Part shown: positions 26,807 through 34,409 of the stretch, in pieces
How positions within the stretch are numbered: position 1 is the stretch's first letter
How the letters are laid out: every line of letters starts with the position of its first letter
Assembly (NCBI RefSeq): GCF_900112155.1
Contig: NZ_FOKQ01000009.1
Location: 59,908 to 123,907, forward strand
Length of the DNA: 64,000 nucleotides
From: Hominimerdicola alba
GTDB lineage: Bacteria > Bacillota > Clostridia > Oscillospirales > Ruminococcaceae
Direction of reading: 5' to 3'
Program-made: the position numbers and the translations under genes
Notes under the pieces: generated by a model
Seen by the model: only the letters and a program-made list of their open reading frames with translations
Told to the model about the DNA's origin: nothing
Databases searched by the model: none

Positions 26807-27082
26807 CTGCCAAATAGGCAAAGCGCGCGGTCAAGCCTCGCGCTAGCAGGCTTGCGGAGAGCTCGAGAGGCAGAGCCTCTCGGTCAAGGCGCAAAAGCGA
26901 CGCGGCATTAATGCTGTTAATAGAACAGCAAACTACCGACCAAATAGGCGCGGCAATATCATAGTTCATGAGCGTGAGCTATCAAACGACCACGCACATA
27001 CTTAGTTCGTAAAAATATTGCCGCGCCCGTCATCGGACAGCGTTAGCGACTCCGATGACTCGACCCGAGGAACGAGGGGCGA
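26807..27082 (+). repeat. R1 element, copy 1: structured palindromic repeat, possible ncRNA
   Basis: About 276 bases starting 25 bases after the ACP stop, in the same sense. A series of hairpins: CAAGCCT/AGGCTTG (26832-26854); CGAGAGGC/GCCTCTCG (26864-26882); a 13-bp helix GGCGCGGCAATAT (26947) with ATATTGCCGCGCC (27015) enclosing GCGTG/CACGC with loop ATCAAACG; a 9-bp helix GTCATCGGA/TCCGATGAC (27029-27059); then CCCGAGGAACGAGGGG. Copy 2 (46820-47094, opposite strand) keeps the architecture while the 27029 helix is replaced by a different, also perfectly paired one. A shared GATGCGACCG at 27152 suggests the element may reach about 27166. Confidence 0.8.
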
Positions 27083-27104
27083 CCCTTGCCCCCACAAACA
27101 GAAA

Positions 27105-27120
27105 TGTTCCACGTGGAACG
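27105..27120. promoter_or_regulatory. parS-like palindrome
   Basis: A perfect 14-bp palindrome GTTCCACGTGGAAC (27106-27119) preceded by T, close to the ParB-binding parS consensus TGTTNCACGTGAAACA. It lies inside the extended R1 region and is absent from R1 copy 2. A single site far from any parAB gene, so function is uncertain. Confidence 0.4.
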
Positions 27121-27212
27121 TTTGTTTTAGATCAGCGAACGGATGAGGATGGATGCGACCGCATACCACCGTATCCGACCGCATACCAATAACCCCAAAA
27201 GGAGGGATACCA

Positions 27213-27770
27213 ATGGCTTTTCAATTTTGTCAGGGAGTAAGCGCACCCGCCGCTAAGGATCTTGAAAGCGGATACACATTTAAAGACGGGAGCTTTACGG
27301 GTATAATCAGCGCGGAGCTTATGGCAGAGCTTGCCGAGGGCTTCATCGAACTGGTGGCGGACGAGCCTGTATTCTTCCTGCTTGAACTGCCCCGCGAGGA
27401 CAGCGAGGAGTACGATGTTTACTATCTCGATAACTGCACAAAAGCCGTGGCAAGAGCAATAATGAAACGCTACGGCGAACTTCTGGTGCAGGACGGTCTC
27501 AGCCGATTCGGCTTCGGGTCGAACAAGACCGAGGAAGAACTGTACTTCATGGACTATCAGGAGTTCATGCTGTATACCCCGAAAAAGGCGAAGGCTGAAA
27601 AGCTTCTTGAAAAGCTTGGCATAGCGAAGACAGATGACCCATGCTCAATGTGGAATACTTTCACAGATGAACAGCAGGGAAGTCTTTCAGCTGTTGAACT
27701 GGAAGGCGAAACAGTATTCGATATACCCGAAGCACTGGAAGAAGTCGGAATGTATCTGGCAGAACAATGA
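27213..27770 (+). CDS. Protein of unknown function
   Basis: 185 residues, acidic, soluble, no signal peptide or membrane segment. It starts MAFQFCQGVSAPAAKDLESGYTF and contains a LPREDSEEYDVYYLDNCTKAVARAIMKRYGELLVQDG region with an alpha/beta look. I recognise no family. The ATG at 27213 is supported by AAAAGGAGGG 6 bases upstream; the frame extends to 27153, but that part is R1-flanking repeat. Pyrophosphatase follows after 55 bases. Confidence 0.6.
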   Translation: MAFQFCQGVSAPAAKDLESGYTFKDGSFTGIISAELMAELAEGFIELVADEPVFFLLELPREDSEEYDVYYLDNCTKAVARAIMKRYGELLVQDGLSRFGFGSNKTEEELYFMDYQEFMLYTPKKAKAEKLLEKLGIAKTDDPCSMWNTFTDEQQGSLSAVELEGETVFDIPEALEEVGMYLAEQ

Positions 27771-27825
27771 TGTAAGGCGGAAAGATCCTGTAAGATCATA
27801 GAAATAATAACAGGGAGGTAAAGAT

Positions 27826-28356
27826 ATGAATATCTGGCACGACATATCACCCAAGGCGATATCAAAGACCAAATTCACAGCCGTTGTGGAGATACCTAAG
27901 GGTTCAAAGGTAAAGTACGAGCTGGACAAGGCTACGGGACTGCTGAAGATGGACAGGATACTGTATACATCTACCCACTATCCCGCAAATTACGGTTTTA
28001 TCCCCCGCACCTACGCCGAAGACGGCGACCCGCTGGACGTTCTGGTGCTGTGTTCCGAAACGCTTCAGCCACTTTCACTGGTGGACTGCTATCCCATCGG
28101 CATGATAATGATGATGGATAACGGTGCGGCTGATGAAAAGATAATCTGCATACCTTTCAATGACCCGACCTACAACGTATACAAGGATATCAGCGAACTT
28201 CCCAACCACATTTTTGACGAGATGAAGCATTTCTTCACCGTGTACAAAGCCCTTGAAAACAAGGATACCGTTATCGATGATGTCAAGAACGTGGATGAGG
28301 CTGTAAAGACCATAGACAGCTGTATCGAAAGATATATCGAGTGTTTCTGCAAGTGA
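27826..28356 (+). CDS. ppa: Soluble inorganic pyrophosphatase, family I
   Basis: Hydrolyses pyrophosphate to two phosphates in the cytosol and so drives nucleotide and lipid synthesis. 176 residues, usual family I size. [15 protein letters not shown], the [24 protein letters not shown] signature with its metal-binding Asp residues, and the [20 protein letters not shown] end are clear. AGGGAGG precedes the ATG. The next gene follows after 26 bases. Confidence 0.96.
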   Translation: MNIWHDISPKAISKTKFTAVVEIPKGSKVKYELDKATGLLKMDRILYTSTHYPANYGFIPRTYAEDGDPLDVLVLCSETLQPLSLVDCYPIGMIMMMDNGAADEKIICIPFNDPTYNVYKDISELPNHIFDEMKHFFTVYKALENKDTVIDDVKNVDEAVKTIDSCIERYIECFCK

Positions 28357-28382
28357 TATCTGAACGATAGGAGCGAGGAAAT

Positions 28383-28895
28383 ATGTCATTATTTGGAAAA
28401 CTGTTCGGCAATAAAGAAAAGCCCGAAAAACCTGTTGACCCTCATGTAGATACTCCGTGGGGACCTTTGTACTTTAACGGCATAAAGTACAATAAGTTTG
28501 AATACGAGGGAATGGTAGACTGGTATGATGACATCGATGACCCCTGCGACATAACGATAGAATGTGATGTGGACGGCGTTGACGATATCACACGCGGGCT
28601 TGAAAAGTTTATGTATATCATGGAGCACAAGGCTGATATCGACTATCAGGTCAAGATGGTGGCACTGGAGAAATTCGCGGACGACTCGGGCTTGGTGATG
28701 AGCGAAAAACAGAGGATGCCTATGTCGAAAGAGCTTTTCCTTGAGTCGATGCCTATCATCTGCATTACGATAATGCGTGACGGCAGTATTGTTTTCCACA
28801 TCTATTTTAATGATATTTTCGATGTTGAGGATATTGACGTTATGTATACCGACAAGGGCACTTTTGAAGTAAGCTTCCAGAAGTTTGAATACTAA
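28383..28895 (+). CDS. Unknown protein, possibly DUF2262-like
   Basis: 170 residues, acidic and soluble. MSLFGKLFGNKEKPEKP is a polar amphipathic start; the core FEYEGMVDWYDDIDDPCDITIECD and the end VMYTDKGTFEVSFQKFEY look like an all-beta/alpha domain resembling DUF2262, but I am not certain. Such proteins are often found near immunity or toxin-related loci; no toxin is seen here. GGAGCGAGG lies upstream. It ends in its own terminator. Confidence 0.5.
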   Translation: MSLFGKLFGNKEKPEKPVDPHVDTPWGPLYFNGIKYNKFEYEGMVDWYDDIDDPCDITIECDVDGVDDITRGLEKFMYIMEHKADIDYQVKMVALEKFADDSGLVMSEKQRMPMSKELFLESMPIICITIMRDGSIVFHIYFNDIFDVEDIDVMYTDKGTFEVSFQKFEY

Positions 28896-28900
28896 AGACA

Positions 28901-28935
28901 AACAGCAGTATCCGCTTGGGGTACTGCTGTTTTGA
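28901..28935 (+). terminator. Terminator after the DUF2262-like gene
   Basis: 10-bp stem AACAGCAGTA / TACTGCTGTT around an 11-base loop, followed by TT. Confidence 0.75.
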
Positions 28936-28944
28936 TCTGCAAAA

Positions 28945-28975
28945 AGGCACTCCTGTCATCGTGACAGAAGTGCCT
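28945..28975 (-). terminator. Terminator of hsp20
   Basis: On the minus strand, a stem of AGGCACTTCTGTCA type with loop CGA is followed by TTTTT. The stem is a near copy of the ones after groEL and the 53076 gene. Confidence 0.8.
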
Positions 28976-28982
28976 GAATTAT

Positions 28983-29432
28983 TTATTCGATAGCTATGCG
29001 CTTGGTCTCGGGGATAGCTTTCTGCGGCTCTTTCTTGGGAACATACAGGCTGAGGACACCGTTCTCGAATTTCGCCTTTATATCATTCTCGGTGAGCTCC
29101 TTGCCTACGTAGTAGCTCCTTTGCATTGCGCCCGCGTAGCGCTCCTGCCTTATCAGCTTGCCCTGCGGATCTTTGTTGTCCTTATCGAGCCCCTTTGCGG
29201 CACTTACGGACAAATATCCCGAACGCAGACCGATCTCGATCTCATCCTTGGTGAAGCCCGGCAGATCAATATCTACCTCAAAGCTGTCATCGTGCTCGCG
29301 GACATCAGTCTTCATAACTCTGTCGGCGTGCTTGCCGTAAAGCTTGCGGTCAATATCTCCGAAGTCGTCAAACCTCGGAAAACTCATCATATCATCGAAC
29401 ACGTCATTTCCAAAAATACTAGGCAGTAACAT
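28983..29432 (-). CDS. Small heat-shock protein, Hsp20/alpha-crystallin family
   Basis: ATP-independent holdase that binds unfolding proteins. 149 residues: N-terminal MLLPSIFGNDVFDDMMSFP, a central alpha-crystallin domain (about 42-140) with VDIDLPGFTKDEIEIGLRSGYLSVSA and FENGVLSLYVPK, and a C-terminal IxI-like tail RIAIE. AGGAGG lies upstream. A CIRCE operator overlaps its promoter, so it should be repressed by HrcA and induced on heat stress with groEL. Confidence 0.94.
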   Translation of the reverse strand: MLLPSIFGNDVFDDMMSFPRFDDFGDIDRKLYGKHADRVMKTDVREHDDSFEVDIDLPGFTKDEIEIGLRSGYLSVSAAKGLDKDNKDPQGKLIRQERYAGAMQRSYYVGKELTENDIKAKFENGVLSLYVPKKEPQKAIPETKRIAIE

Positions 29433-29557
29433 AGGTCAGTCCTCCTTTTCATCATACAAACATATTATGACCTTTTGCCGAATGTTTATACCATGAGCAA
29501 CGGGACGGATAGTTCAGACCTCCATGGCGGTCTGTTCTGTTCCTTTGTTCTGACTAT

Positions 29558-29585
29558 ATTATACCACTAATTTTAGCACTGTCAA
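29558..29585 (-). promoter_or_regulatory. Sigma-A promoter of hsp20
   Basis: On the minus strand, TTGACA (29585-29580), 16 bases, TATAAT (29563-29558): both boxes perfect. The -35 box lies within the CIRCE spacer. The leader of about 118 bases contains a small CAGACC/GGTCTG hairpin. Confidence 0.85.
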
Positions 29586-29599
29586 TAGGAGAGTGCTAA
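29573..29599. promoter_or_regulatory. CIRCE operator (HrcA binding site)
   Basis: TTAGCACTG, 9 bases, GAGTGCTAA: the consensus TTAGCACTC-N9-GAGTGCTAA with one mismatch in the left arm. It overlaps the hsp20 -35 box, the classical repressing position. Confidence 0.92.
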
Positions 29600-29624
29600 T
29601 TTTCACATACTTTTCATCATCACA

Positions 29625-29936
29625 CTGACGTCAGGCTGTGCAGGGAAAAATATTATCGCACGGACTGCGGGGCTTATTGGGGGAAAACCCCCTTTCCTAA
29701 AACTTCTATTTCTTTTTGGCAGGGGGCAGCTATCCTTATATAATACGCTAAATGAACGTGCTATGCAATACTTTATAAGAATGTCTGCCCCCTGCCAAAA
29801 AGAGTTAAAAGTTTTTGGAAAGGAGTCCAGCATGACTTCGTGATGCTTAGGGACAACCTTTCTTCAGAAAGGTTTCCCTCAGTGAATCCCGTAGTTCGTG
29901 CGATATGATATTTTCCTCTGAATAGCCTGACGTTAG
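29625..29936. repeat. R2 element, copy A: four-helix palindromic repeat
   Basis: 312 bases closed by a long outer stem: CTGACGTCAGGCT (29625) with AGCCTGACGTTAG (29924), continuing as TATCGCACGGACTGCGGG with CCCGTAGTTCGTGCGATA. Inside are three hairpins: GGGG/CCCC near 29679-29693; a central hairpin with GGCAGGGGGCAG (29718) and CTGCCCCCTGCC (29785); and AACCTTTCT/AGAAAGGTT near 29856-29875. It ends 5 bases from the stop codon of the minus-strand diguanylate cyclase gene. No open frame within it looks real. Copy B is at 31438. Confidence 0.82.
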
Positions 29937-29941
29937 CGGGG

Positions 29942-31030
29942 TCAGACCACGGTTTTGTTTTTGCCTGTTTGTTTGCCCTGGTAGAGGCGCTGATCGGCTA
30001 GGGATATGATTTTTTCGATATCATCCCCGGGGTTGCCGCGGCAGATGCCTACTGTCATTGTAACGCGGAAGTTTCCGTTATCGGATTTAAAATTCTTTTT
30101 GTAGATATCTTCCCGAATCTTTTCGGAAAGTTCAGCGCCGCATGAAGCGTCGGCGTTTGGGATAATGAACAGGAACTCTTCTCCGCCCCATCTTGCGGCG
30201 TAGCCTTCGGCGGGAACGGTATGAGCTATGACAGAAGCGACCTGCTTCAGGACATCATCGCCCACAGAATGACCGTGTTTATCGTTGACCTTTTTGAAAT
30301 CGTCGATATCACCGATACAGACTGCATAGCCTTTGCCCGAACGTTCGCAGTTATGCTGAACGAGTTTGAGGTACTCGTTCATGGCACGGCGGTTGAAAAG
30401 CTGTGTCAGGGGGTCGATGGTTGCCAGCTTTTTCAGGCTTTCGTTTTTGTTGGAAAGCTTGAACTGCATGAGTTCACGGCTGAACATATATATCGATGAA
30501 ATATAAAGCAGTATCAGCGCTGCAAAGGAGATGTTTATAAAGTATACGATATTGTTTATCGTCGGGTCTCTGAAAGTGTAGAGTTCAGCCGAGGTGGCTC
30601 TGAACTTCACCCGCGCGGCTATGGCGACATACAGCGCAAATGGCACCAGTGAGAACAGATACGGGGTCATCAGTCTTCTCAGCGGCAGATAAAATGGTAT
30701 CGGTATCAGGAAAAGCAGCATAGTACCAAAGCCCATATCCCAGCCCATAGTATAACAGCCCAGGCAGGAATGTATCATTACTTCCACCAGCGTCGCCAGC
30801 ACAAGGCGCTTGCGGTATGGCCTTTTGTAAAGCAGTACGAGCATTCCTATATAAAAAGTCACGCTGAATATATTATAGTATATCATCGGCTTTACGGACA
30901 ATATCGAGAAAATAGCCAGGTACGCTATGTGTGACACAAGCAGTGATACCCCGCCAATGGCGTAGACAGTGTGTTCGTTCAGATTATCGAAGCGCATGAT
31001 GTTTATGCCTGATCTCTTGCTTTTTCTCAA
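29942..31030 (-). CDS. Diguanylate cyclase (GGDEF) with N-terminal membrane domain
   Basis: Makes cyclic di-GMP. 362 residues: about six membrane helices (25-205, no recognised sensor family) and a GGDEF domain (about 205-360). The latter has DPLTQLFNRRAMNEYL, GDIDDFKKVNDKHGHSVGDDVLK and an intact RWGGEEFLF active loop. No RxxD inhibitory site precedes the GGEEF motif. The TTG at 31030 has AAAGGGGTG 8 bases upstream and is preferred over the ATG at 30997. Both flanks are R2 elements. A second cyclase is at 53076. Confidence 0.9.
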   Translation of the reverse strand: MRKSKRSGINIMRFDNLNEHTVYAIGGVSLLVSHIAYLAIFSILSVKPMIYYNIFSVTFYIGMLVLLYKRPYRKRLVLATLVEVMIHSCLGCYTMGWDMGFGTMLLFLIPIPFYLPLRRLMTPYLFSLVPFALYVAIAARVKFRATSAELYTFRDPTINNIVYFINISFAALILLYISSIYMFSRELMQFKLSNKNESLKKLATIDPLTQLFNRRAMNEYLKLVQHNCERSGKGYAVCIGDIDDFKKVNDKHGHSVGDDVLKQVASVIAHTVPAEGYAARWGGEEFLFIIPNADASCGAELSEKIREDIYKKNFKSDNGNFRVTMTVGICRGNPGDDIEKIISLADQRLYQGKQTGKNKTVV

Positions 31031-31437
31031 ATAGCTGCACCCCTTTCGTAATATTTGTATAATTAATTGTCAATTGTTTATATACTAATTATAAATTATT
31101 AAGAAATTATTTTCAAGATGATATTTCAACAAAAATAAGAACAGTTTTTCGTGAAAGTCATCAAATTAAGGTCACAAGATCAAGTCTGTACTGCGGATTA
31201 ATCGCGAAAATTCCGCTGTTTTAAGCCGATGTATGTAATATAAATCGGAAATTGTGAGAACCTGACAAAGTAATATGCTGGTTTTTGTGTGATTTTTCTT
31301 ACACTTTATGATGATGCGAAAATATTAAACGTATGTTAATATACTAATAAGAAATCTATTGATCTGGTCGCCTTTACTCTATCCTTTCATAATATCGTGA
31401 TCGCCGCTGTCGGGTAATCTTCGACCGCGGCGGTTGT
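31031..31437. other. AT-rich intergenic region upstream of the diguanylate cyclase
   Basis: About 400 bases without a gene. The left part should hold the cyclase promoter, with TTGACA on the minus strand near 31071 but no good -10 box. At 31398-31438 a GC-rich hairpin (GATCGCCGCTGTCG with CGACCGCGGCGGTTGTC, partly G-U paired) directly abuts R2 copy B and is followed by TTTTA; it may be a terminator or part of the element. Confidence 0.4.
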
Positions 31438-31704
31438 CGTTTTATCTTACGGACTGCGGGGCTTATTGAGGAAGACCCTTTTGAAAAAGGGTCCTCCTCA
31501 AACTCCTCCCCGAAAACTTTTAACTCTTTTTGGCAGGGGGCAGGCATCTTTATAAAGCGCACCTAGTACGGTCACTAACTGCACTTTATAGAAATAGCTG
31601 CCCCCTGCCAAAAAGAAATAGAAGTCTTTGGAAAGGGGTCTGGGGAATAACCTTTCTTCAGAAAGGTTTTCCCCAGTAATTCCCGCAGTTCGTAGGACAG
31701 AACG
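31438..31704. repeat. R2 element, copy B, with inverted central hairpin
   Basis: 267 bases with the architecture of copy A. Outer stem CGTTTTATCTTACGGACTGCGGG with CCCGCAGTTCGTAGGACAGAACG (31682-31704); first hairpin GAGGA..ACCCTTTT/AAAAAGGGT..TCCTC; central GGCAGGGGGCA (31532) / TGCCCCCTGCC (31599) hairpin; last hairpin CTGGGGAA-AACCTTTCT / AGAAAGGTT-TTCCCCAG. The central hairpin (31513-31625) matches copy A only when reverse-complemented, with about 30 identical bases in each arm, while the flanks are in direct orientation. The element ends 1 base before the agcS stop codon. Confidence 0.82.
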
Positions 31705-33123
31705 TCAGGCGGAGTGGTTTTGTTTCAGGCGTTTGAAGTAGTCTTTGGTTTCTCTGCTTACTGTGCCTGATAGGAATACAATGGCTATTATATTCGGGAG
31801 TGCCATTAGTCCGTTGAAGATATCTGCCAGATTCCATACGGCTTCAACTGTGAGGTAGGGTCCTATGAAAACGAAAGCTATGTACACCCATTTATAGATA
31901 GCTGTTACGGATTTTTTTGAACCTGTGAGGTAGGAAAGACAGCGCTCGGAATAGTAATTCCAGCCGAGTATGGTTGTGAATGCGAAAACTGCCAGACAGC
32001 ACATCAGCATGAATGAGGAGACTTTTTCGGGAAAAGGCAGACCGTGGCGGAAAGCATCTGTGGTTACGGCTACGCCTTTAAGATCTTTTTCATGGCTGCC
32101 TGCTATAACGATGGAAAGTCCTGTCATGGTGCAGACGAGGATAGTATCGATGAATGTGCCTGTCATGGTCACAAGTCCCTGACGGACGGGTTCGCTGGTT
32201 CTTGCGGCGGCTGCGGCGATAGGTGCTGAACCCAGTCCTGCTTCGTTGGAGAATATACCTCTTGAAACACCGCTGCGCATGGAAGCTTTCATGAGTGCAA
32301 AGCCAGAAAGTCCTCCTGCAAGGGGTCGTAAGCCGAATGCGCCCTTGACTATCTGGGATACTGCATCGGGGATATCAGACAGATGAGTGAAGATTATCAG
32401 CAGGCAGCTGCCCACGTATATCAGTATCATTGCGGGAACTACGACTTCGGAAACGGTGGCTATCCTCTTGATGCCGCCGATGATTATCAGGGCGGCGAAT
32501 ACTGTTATTATTATACCCGCGATGATGGTGGTATATGTGTAATCGGTGCCGAAGATATTTACGGTATGATTGCTATTGGGATCGAAGAAACCGTTGGCGG
32601 CAGAGGTTATGCCGTTTATCTGGGTTATGGTGCCTATGCCCATAAGTCCTGCGAGGACACCGAACAGGGCGAAGAGTTTCGCAAGCCATTTCCATTTTGT
32701 GCCCATGCCGCTTTCTATGTAGTAGAAAGGTCCGCCAAGCATACTGCCGTTTTTATCCTTGCGGCGGTACTTTATGGCAAGCAGACCCTCAGCGTACTTT
32801 GTAGCCATGCCGAGGAATGCGGCTATCTCCATCCATAACAGCGCACCCGGACCGCCTGCGCACAGGGCTGTTGCCACACCTACGATATTTCCTGTGCCCA
32901 CCGTTGCGGAAAGCGCGGTACACAGCGCCTGAAATCCCGAAACTTCACCGCTGCCGTTTTCTTCGTCCTTGAACATATATTTCAGTGCAAGACCCAGTTT
33001 ACGTATTTGCAGCAGACCTATGCGGACAGTCAGCAGAAGTCCGCAGAACATTATCATGACGATAAGCGGTATACCCCAGACGTAGCCGTCTATATCGCTT
33101 ATTATCGCGTTGAACTTTTCCAT
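31705..33123 (-). CDS. Sodium:alanine/glycine symporter, AgcS family
   Basis: 472-residue secondary transporter with about eleven membrane segments, importing alanine or glycine with sodium. Family blocks are visible: GFQALCTALSATVGTGNIVGVATAL, GGPGALLWMEIAAFLGMATKYAEGLLA, GGPFYYIESGMG, SGVSRGIFSNEAGLGSAPIAAAAART and FTTILGWNYYSERC. The start is ATG 33123 with AGGGGA upstream. It is monocistronic, with a possible operator at 33152-33166 just upstream and R2 copy B directly at its 3' end. Confidence 0.93.
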   Translation of the reverse strand: MEKFNAIISDIDGYVWGIPLIVMIMFCGLLLTVRIGLLQIRKLGLALKYMFKDEENGSGEVSGFQALCTALSATVGTGNIVGVATALCAGGPGALLWMEIAAFLGMATKYAEGLLAIKYRRKDKNGSMLGGPFYYIESGMGTKWKWLAKLFALFGVLAGLMGIGTITQINGITSAANGFFDPNSNHTVNIFGTDYTYTTIIAGIIITVFAALIIIGGIKRIATVSEVVVPAMILIYVGSCLLIIFTHLSDIPDAVSQIVKGAFGLRPLAGGLSGFALMKASMRSGVSRGIFSNEAGLGSAPIAAAAARTSEPVRQGLVTMTGTFIDTILVCTMTGLSIVIAGSHEKDLKGVAVTTDAFRHGLPFPEKVSSFMLMCCLAVFAFTTILGWNYYSERCLSYLTGSKKSVTAIYKWVYIAFVFIGPYLTVEAVWNLADIFNGLMALPNIIAIVFLSGTVSRETKDYFKRLKQNHSA

Positions 33124-33151
33124 ATTATTCCCCTATCTTATCTTAAATATT

Positions 33152-33166
33152 ATGACCGTTGGTCAT
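33152..33166. promoter_or_regulatory. Candidate operator upstream of agcS
   Basis: ATGACC-GTT-GGTCAT, a perfect 6-bp inverted repeat with a 3-base centre, 28 bases upstream of the agcS start. The form is typical of TetR-type operators. No regulator gene is adjacent. Confidence 0.45.
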
Positions 33167-33177
33167 TAGTTGGTGTA

Positions 33178-33206
33178 TAAAAATCCCCTCGCCGTAAACG
33201 AGGGGA
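33178..33206 (-). terminator. Terminator of fabD
   Basis: On the minus strand, TCCCCTCG/CGAGGGGA forms an 8-bp stem with a 7-base loop, followed by TTTTTA. Confidence 0.85.
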
Positions 33207-33215
33207 ATTAACATC

Positions 33216-34142
33216 TTAACCGTTCAGGCTTTCAAGTGCCTTGGCAAGAGTAGCTTCGTTCTCGATATTTACAGCGTTTTTACCTTTGAGTGTCTTCTTA
33301 ACAAGACCTGTAAGAACCTTGTTGGGTCCCAGCTCGATGAAATTCTCGTAGCCTGCATTTTCCATCTCAGCAAGCTCAGATGTGAACTTAACGGGGGAAA
33401 CTATGTGCTTTGCAAGCAGTTCGGGCATATTTGAGAAATCGGTGAGCTTGGTGCCCAGGACGTTGGAATAGAATTCCTTTTCGGCGGGCTTGAAAGTTAT
33501 CTCCTTAGCGGCGGTGATGAATTCATCGGCTGCGGGCTGCATCAGCTTGGAGTGGAATGCGCTGGCAACGTTCAGCTTGATGGCTTTTTTCTTCATCTCG
33601 GCGAACTTTGCTGCTGCGGCTTCGCAGGCTGCGGTATCGCCAGCGATAACTGTCTGTACCGAGGAGTTATAGTTTACGGGTACTACATAGCCCTCGGTCT
33701 CCTCGCATATCTTCTCTACTTCGGCAGCTTCAAGACCGATTATAGCGTACATTGCGCCGCTTGCGCTCTCGGCTGCTTTCTGCATAGCGGAAGCTCTAGC
33801 CTTTATGAGCTTGAAGCCGTCCTCGATGGAAACAACACCTGCTGCTACCATTGCTGCATACTCACCCAGAGAGTGGCCTGCAACACCGTCAAAGGTGATA
33901 CCTTCGGCTTTTGCGGCTTCAAAGGCTGCAAGAGAGCAAGCCATTATTGCGGGCTGGGAATTGATAGTCTTGTTGAGTTCCTCGTCGGGACCGTTGAATG
34001 CGATATCAGCTATATCGTAGCCGAGGACTTCATTCGCCTTATCGAATACTGCCTTTGCAGCGGGATACTTCTCGCAAAGCTCCTTAGCCATGCCTGTGTA
34101 CTGGGAGCCCTGTCCCGAGAATAAAAATACGTTCTTTGCCAT
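33216..34142 (-). CDS. fabD: Malonyl-CoA:ACP transacylase
   Basis: Loads malonyl groups onto ACP for fatty-acid elongation. 308 residues. FLFSGQGSQYTGM, the active-site GHSLGEYAAM (Ser), the QPAIMACSLAAF helix, the AFHSKLM His and the GPNKVLTGLV end are typical. ATG 34142 is chosen because AGGAGG lies 8 bases upstream; the frame runs on to 34190 without a site. It is the only fab gene of this locus on the minus strand and lies alone, diverging from the fabH-acpP run. Confidence 0.96.
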   Translation of the reverse strand: MAKNVFLFSGQGSQYTGMAKELCEKYPAAKAVFDKANEVLGYDIADIAFNGPDEELNKTINSQPAIMACSLAAFEAAKAEGITFDGVAGHSLGEYAAMVAAGVVSIEDGFKLIKARASAMQKAAESASGAMYAIIGLEAAEVEKICEETEGYVVPVNYNSSVQTVIAGDTAACEAAAAKFAEMKKKAIKLNVASAFHSKLMQPAADEFITAAKEITFKPAEKEFYSNVLGTKLTDFSNMPELLAKHIVSPVKFTSELAEMENAGYENFIELGPNKVLTGLVKKTLKGKNAVNIENEATLAKALESLNG

Positions 34143-34374
34143 AATGTTCCTCCTGTATATTATATGTTTGTATGATGTACTGTCATTCATTTTGGTATAT
34201 GTTCACTGCGTATAATTTACGTAAGGTTAACTTGTATGAAGTGACTTTGATTAAATGAAATAATTTTTGCAAATAAATTTCAAAAACGGTCACAAAATAT
34301 TAACTAACCCCCGAGATTCTATGAAAAATTCCTTGAATTTTCAGAAAACAACACAGTTGTTCATTGTTTGTTAA

Positions 34375-34403
34375 TTGAATTGGCAGCAAAAAAGGTTTAT
34401 AAT
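34375..34403 (+). promoter_or_regulatory. Probable promoter of the fabH-acpP run
   Basis: TTGAAT, 17 bases, TATAAT. The start would be near 34410, leaving a leader of about 310 bases before fabH. It faces the minus-strand promoter at 34460-34488. Confidence 0.6.
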
Positions 34404-34409
34404 TGATAG

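Noticed and set aside
29603..29833. Minus-strand frame inside R2 copy A
   Set aside because: It runs through palindromic repeat arms; the corresponding copy B has no equivalent frame.
29625..31704. Composite transposon formed by the two R2 copies around the diguanylate cyclase gene
   Set aside because: The copies are direct repeats but no transposase is encoded, no target-site duplication was seen, and the cyclase has typical host codon use. Kept only as a note under R2.
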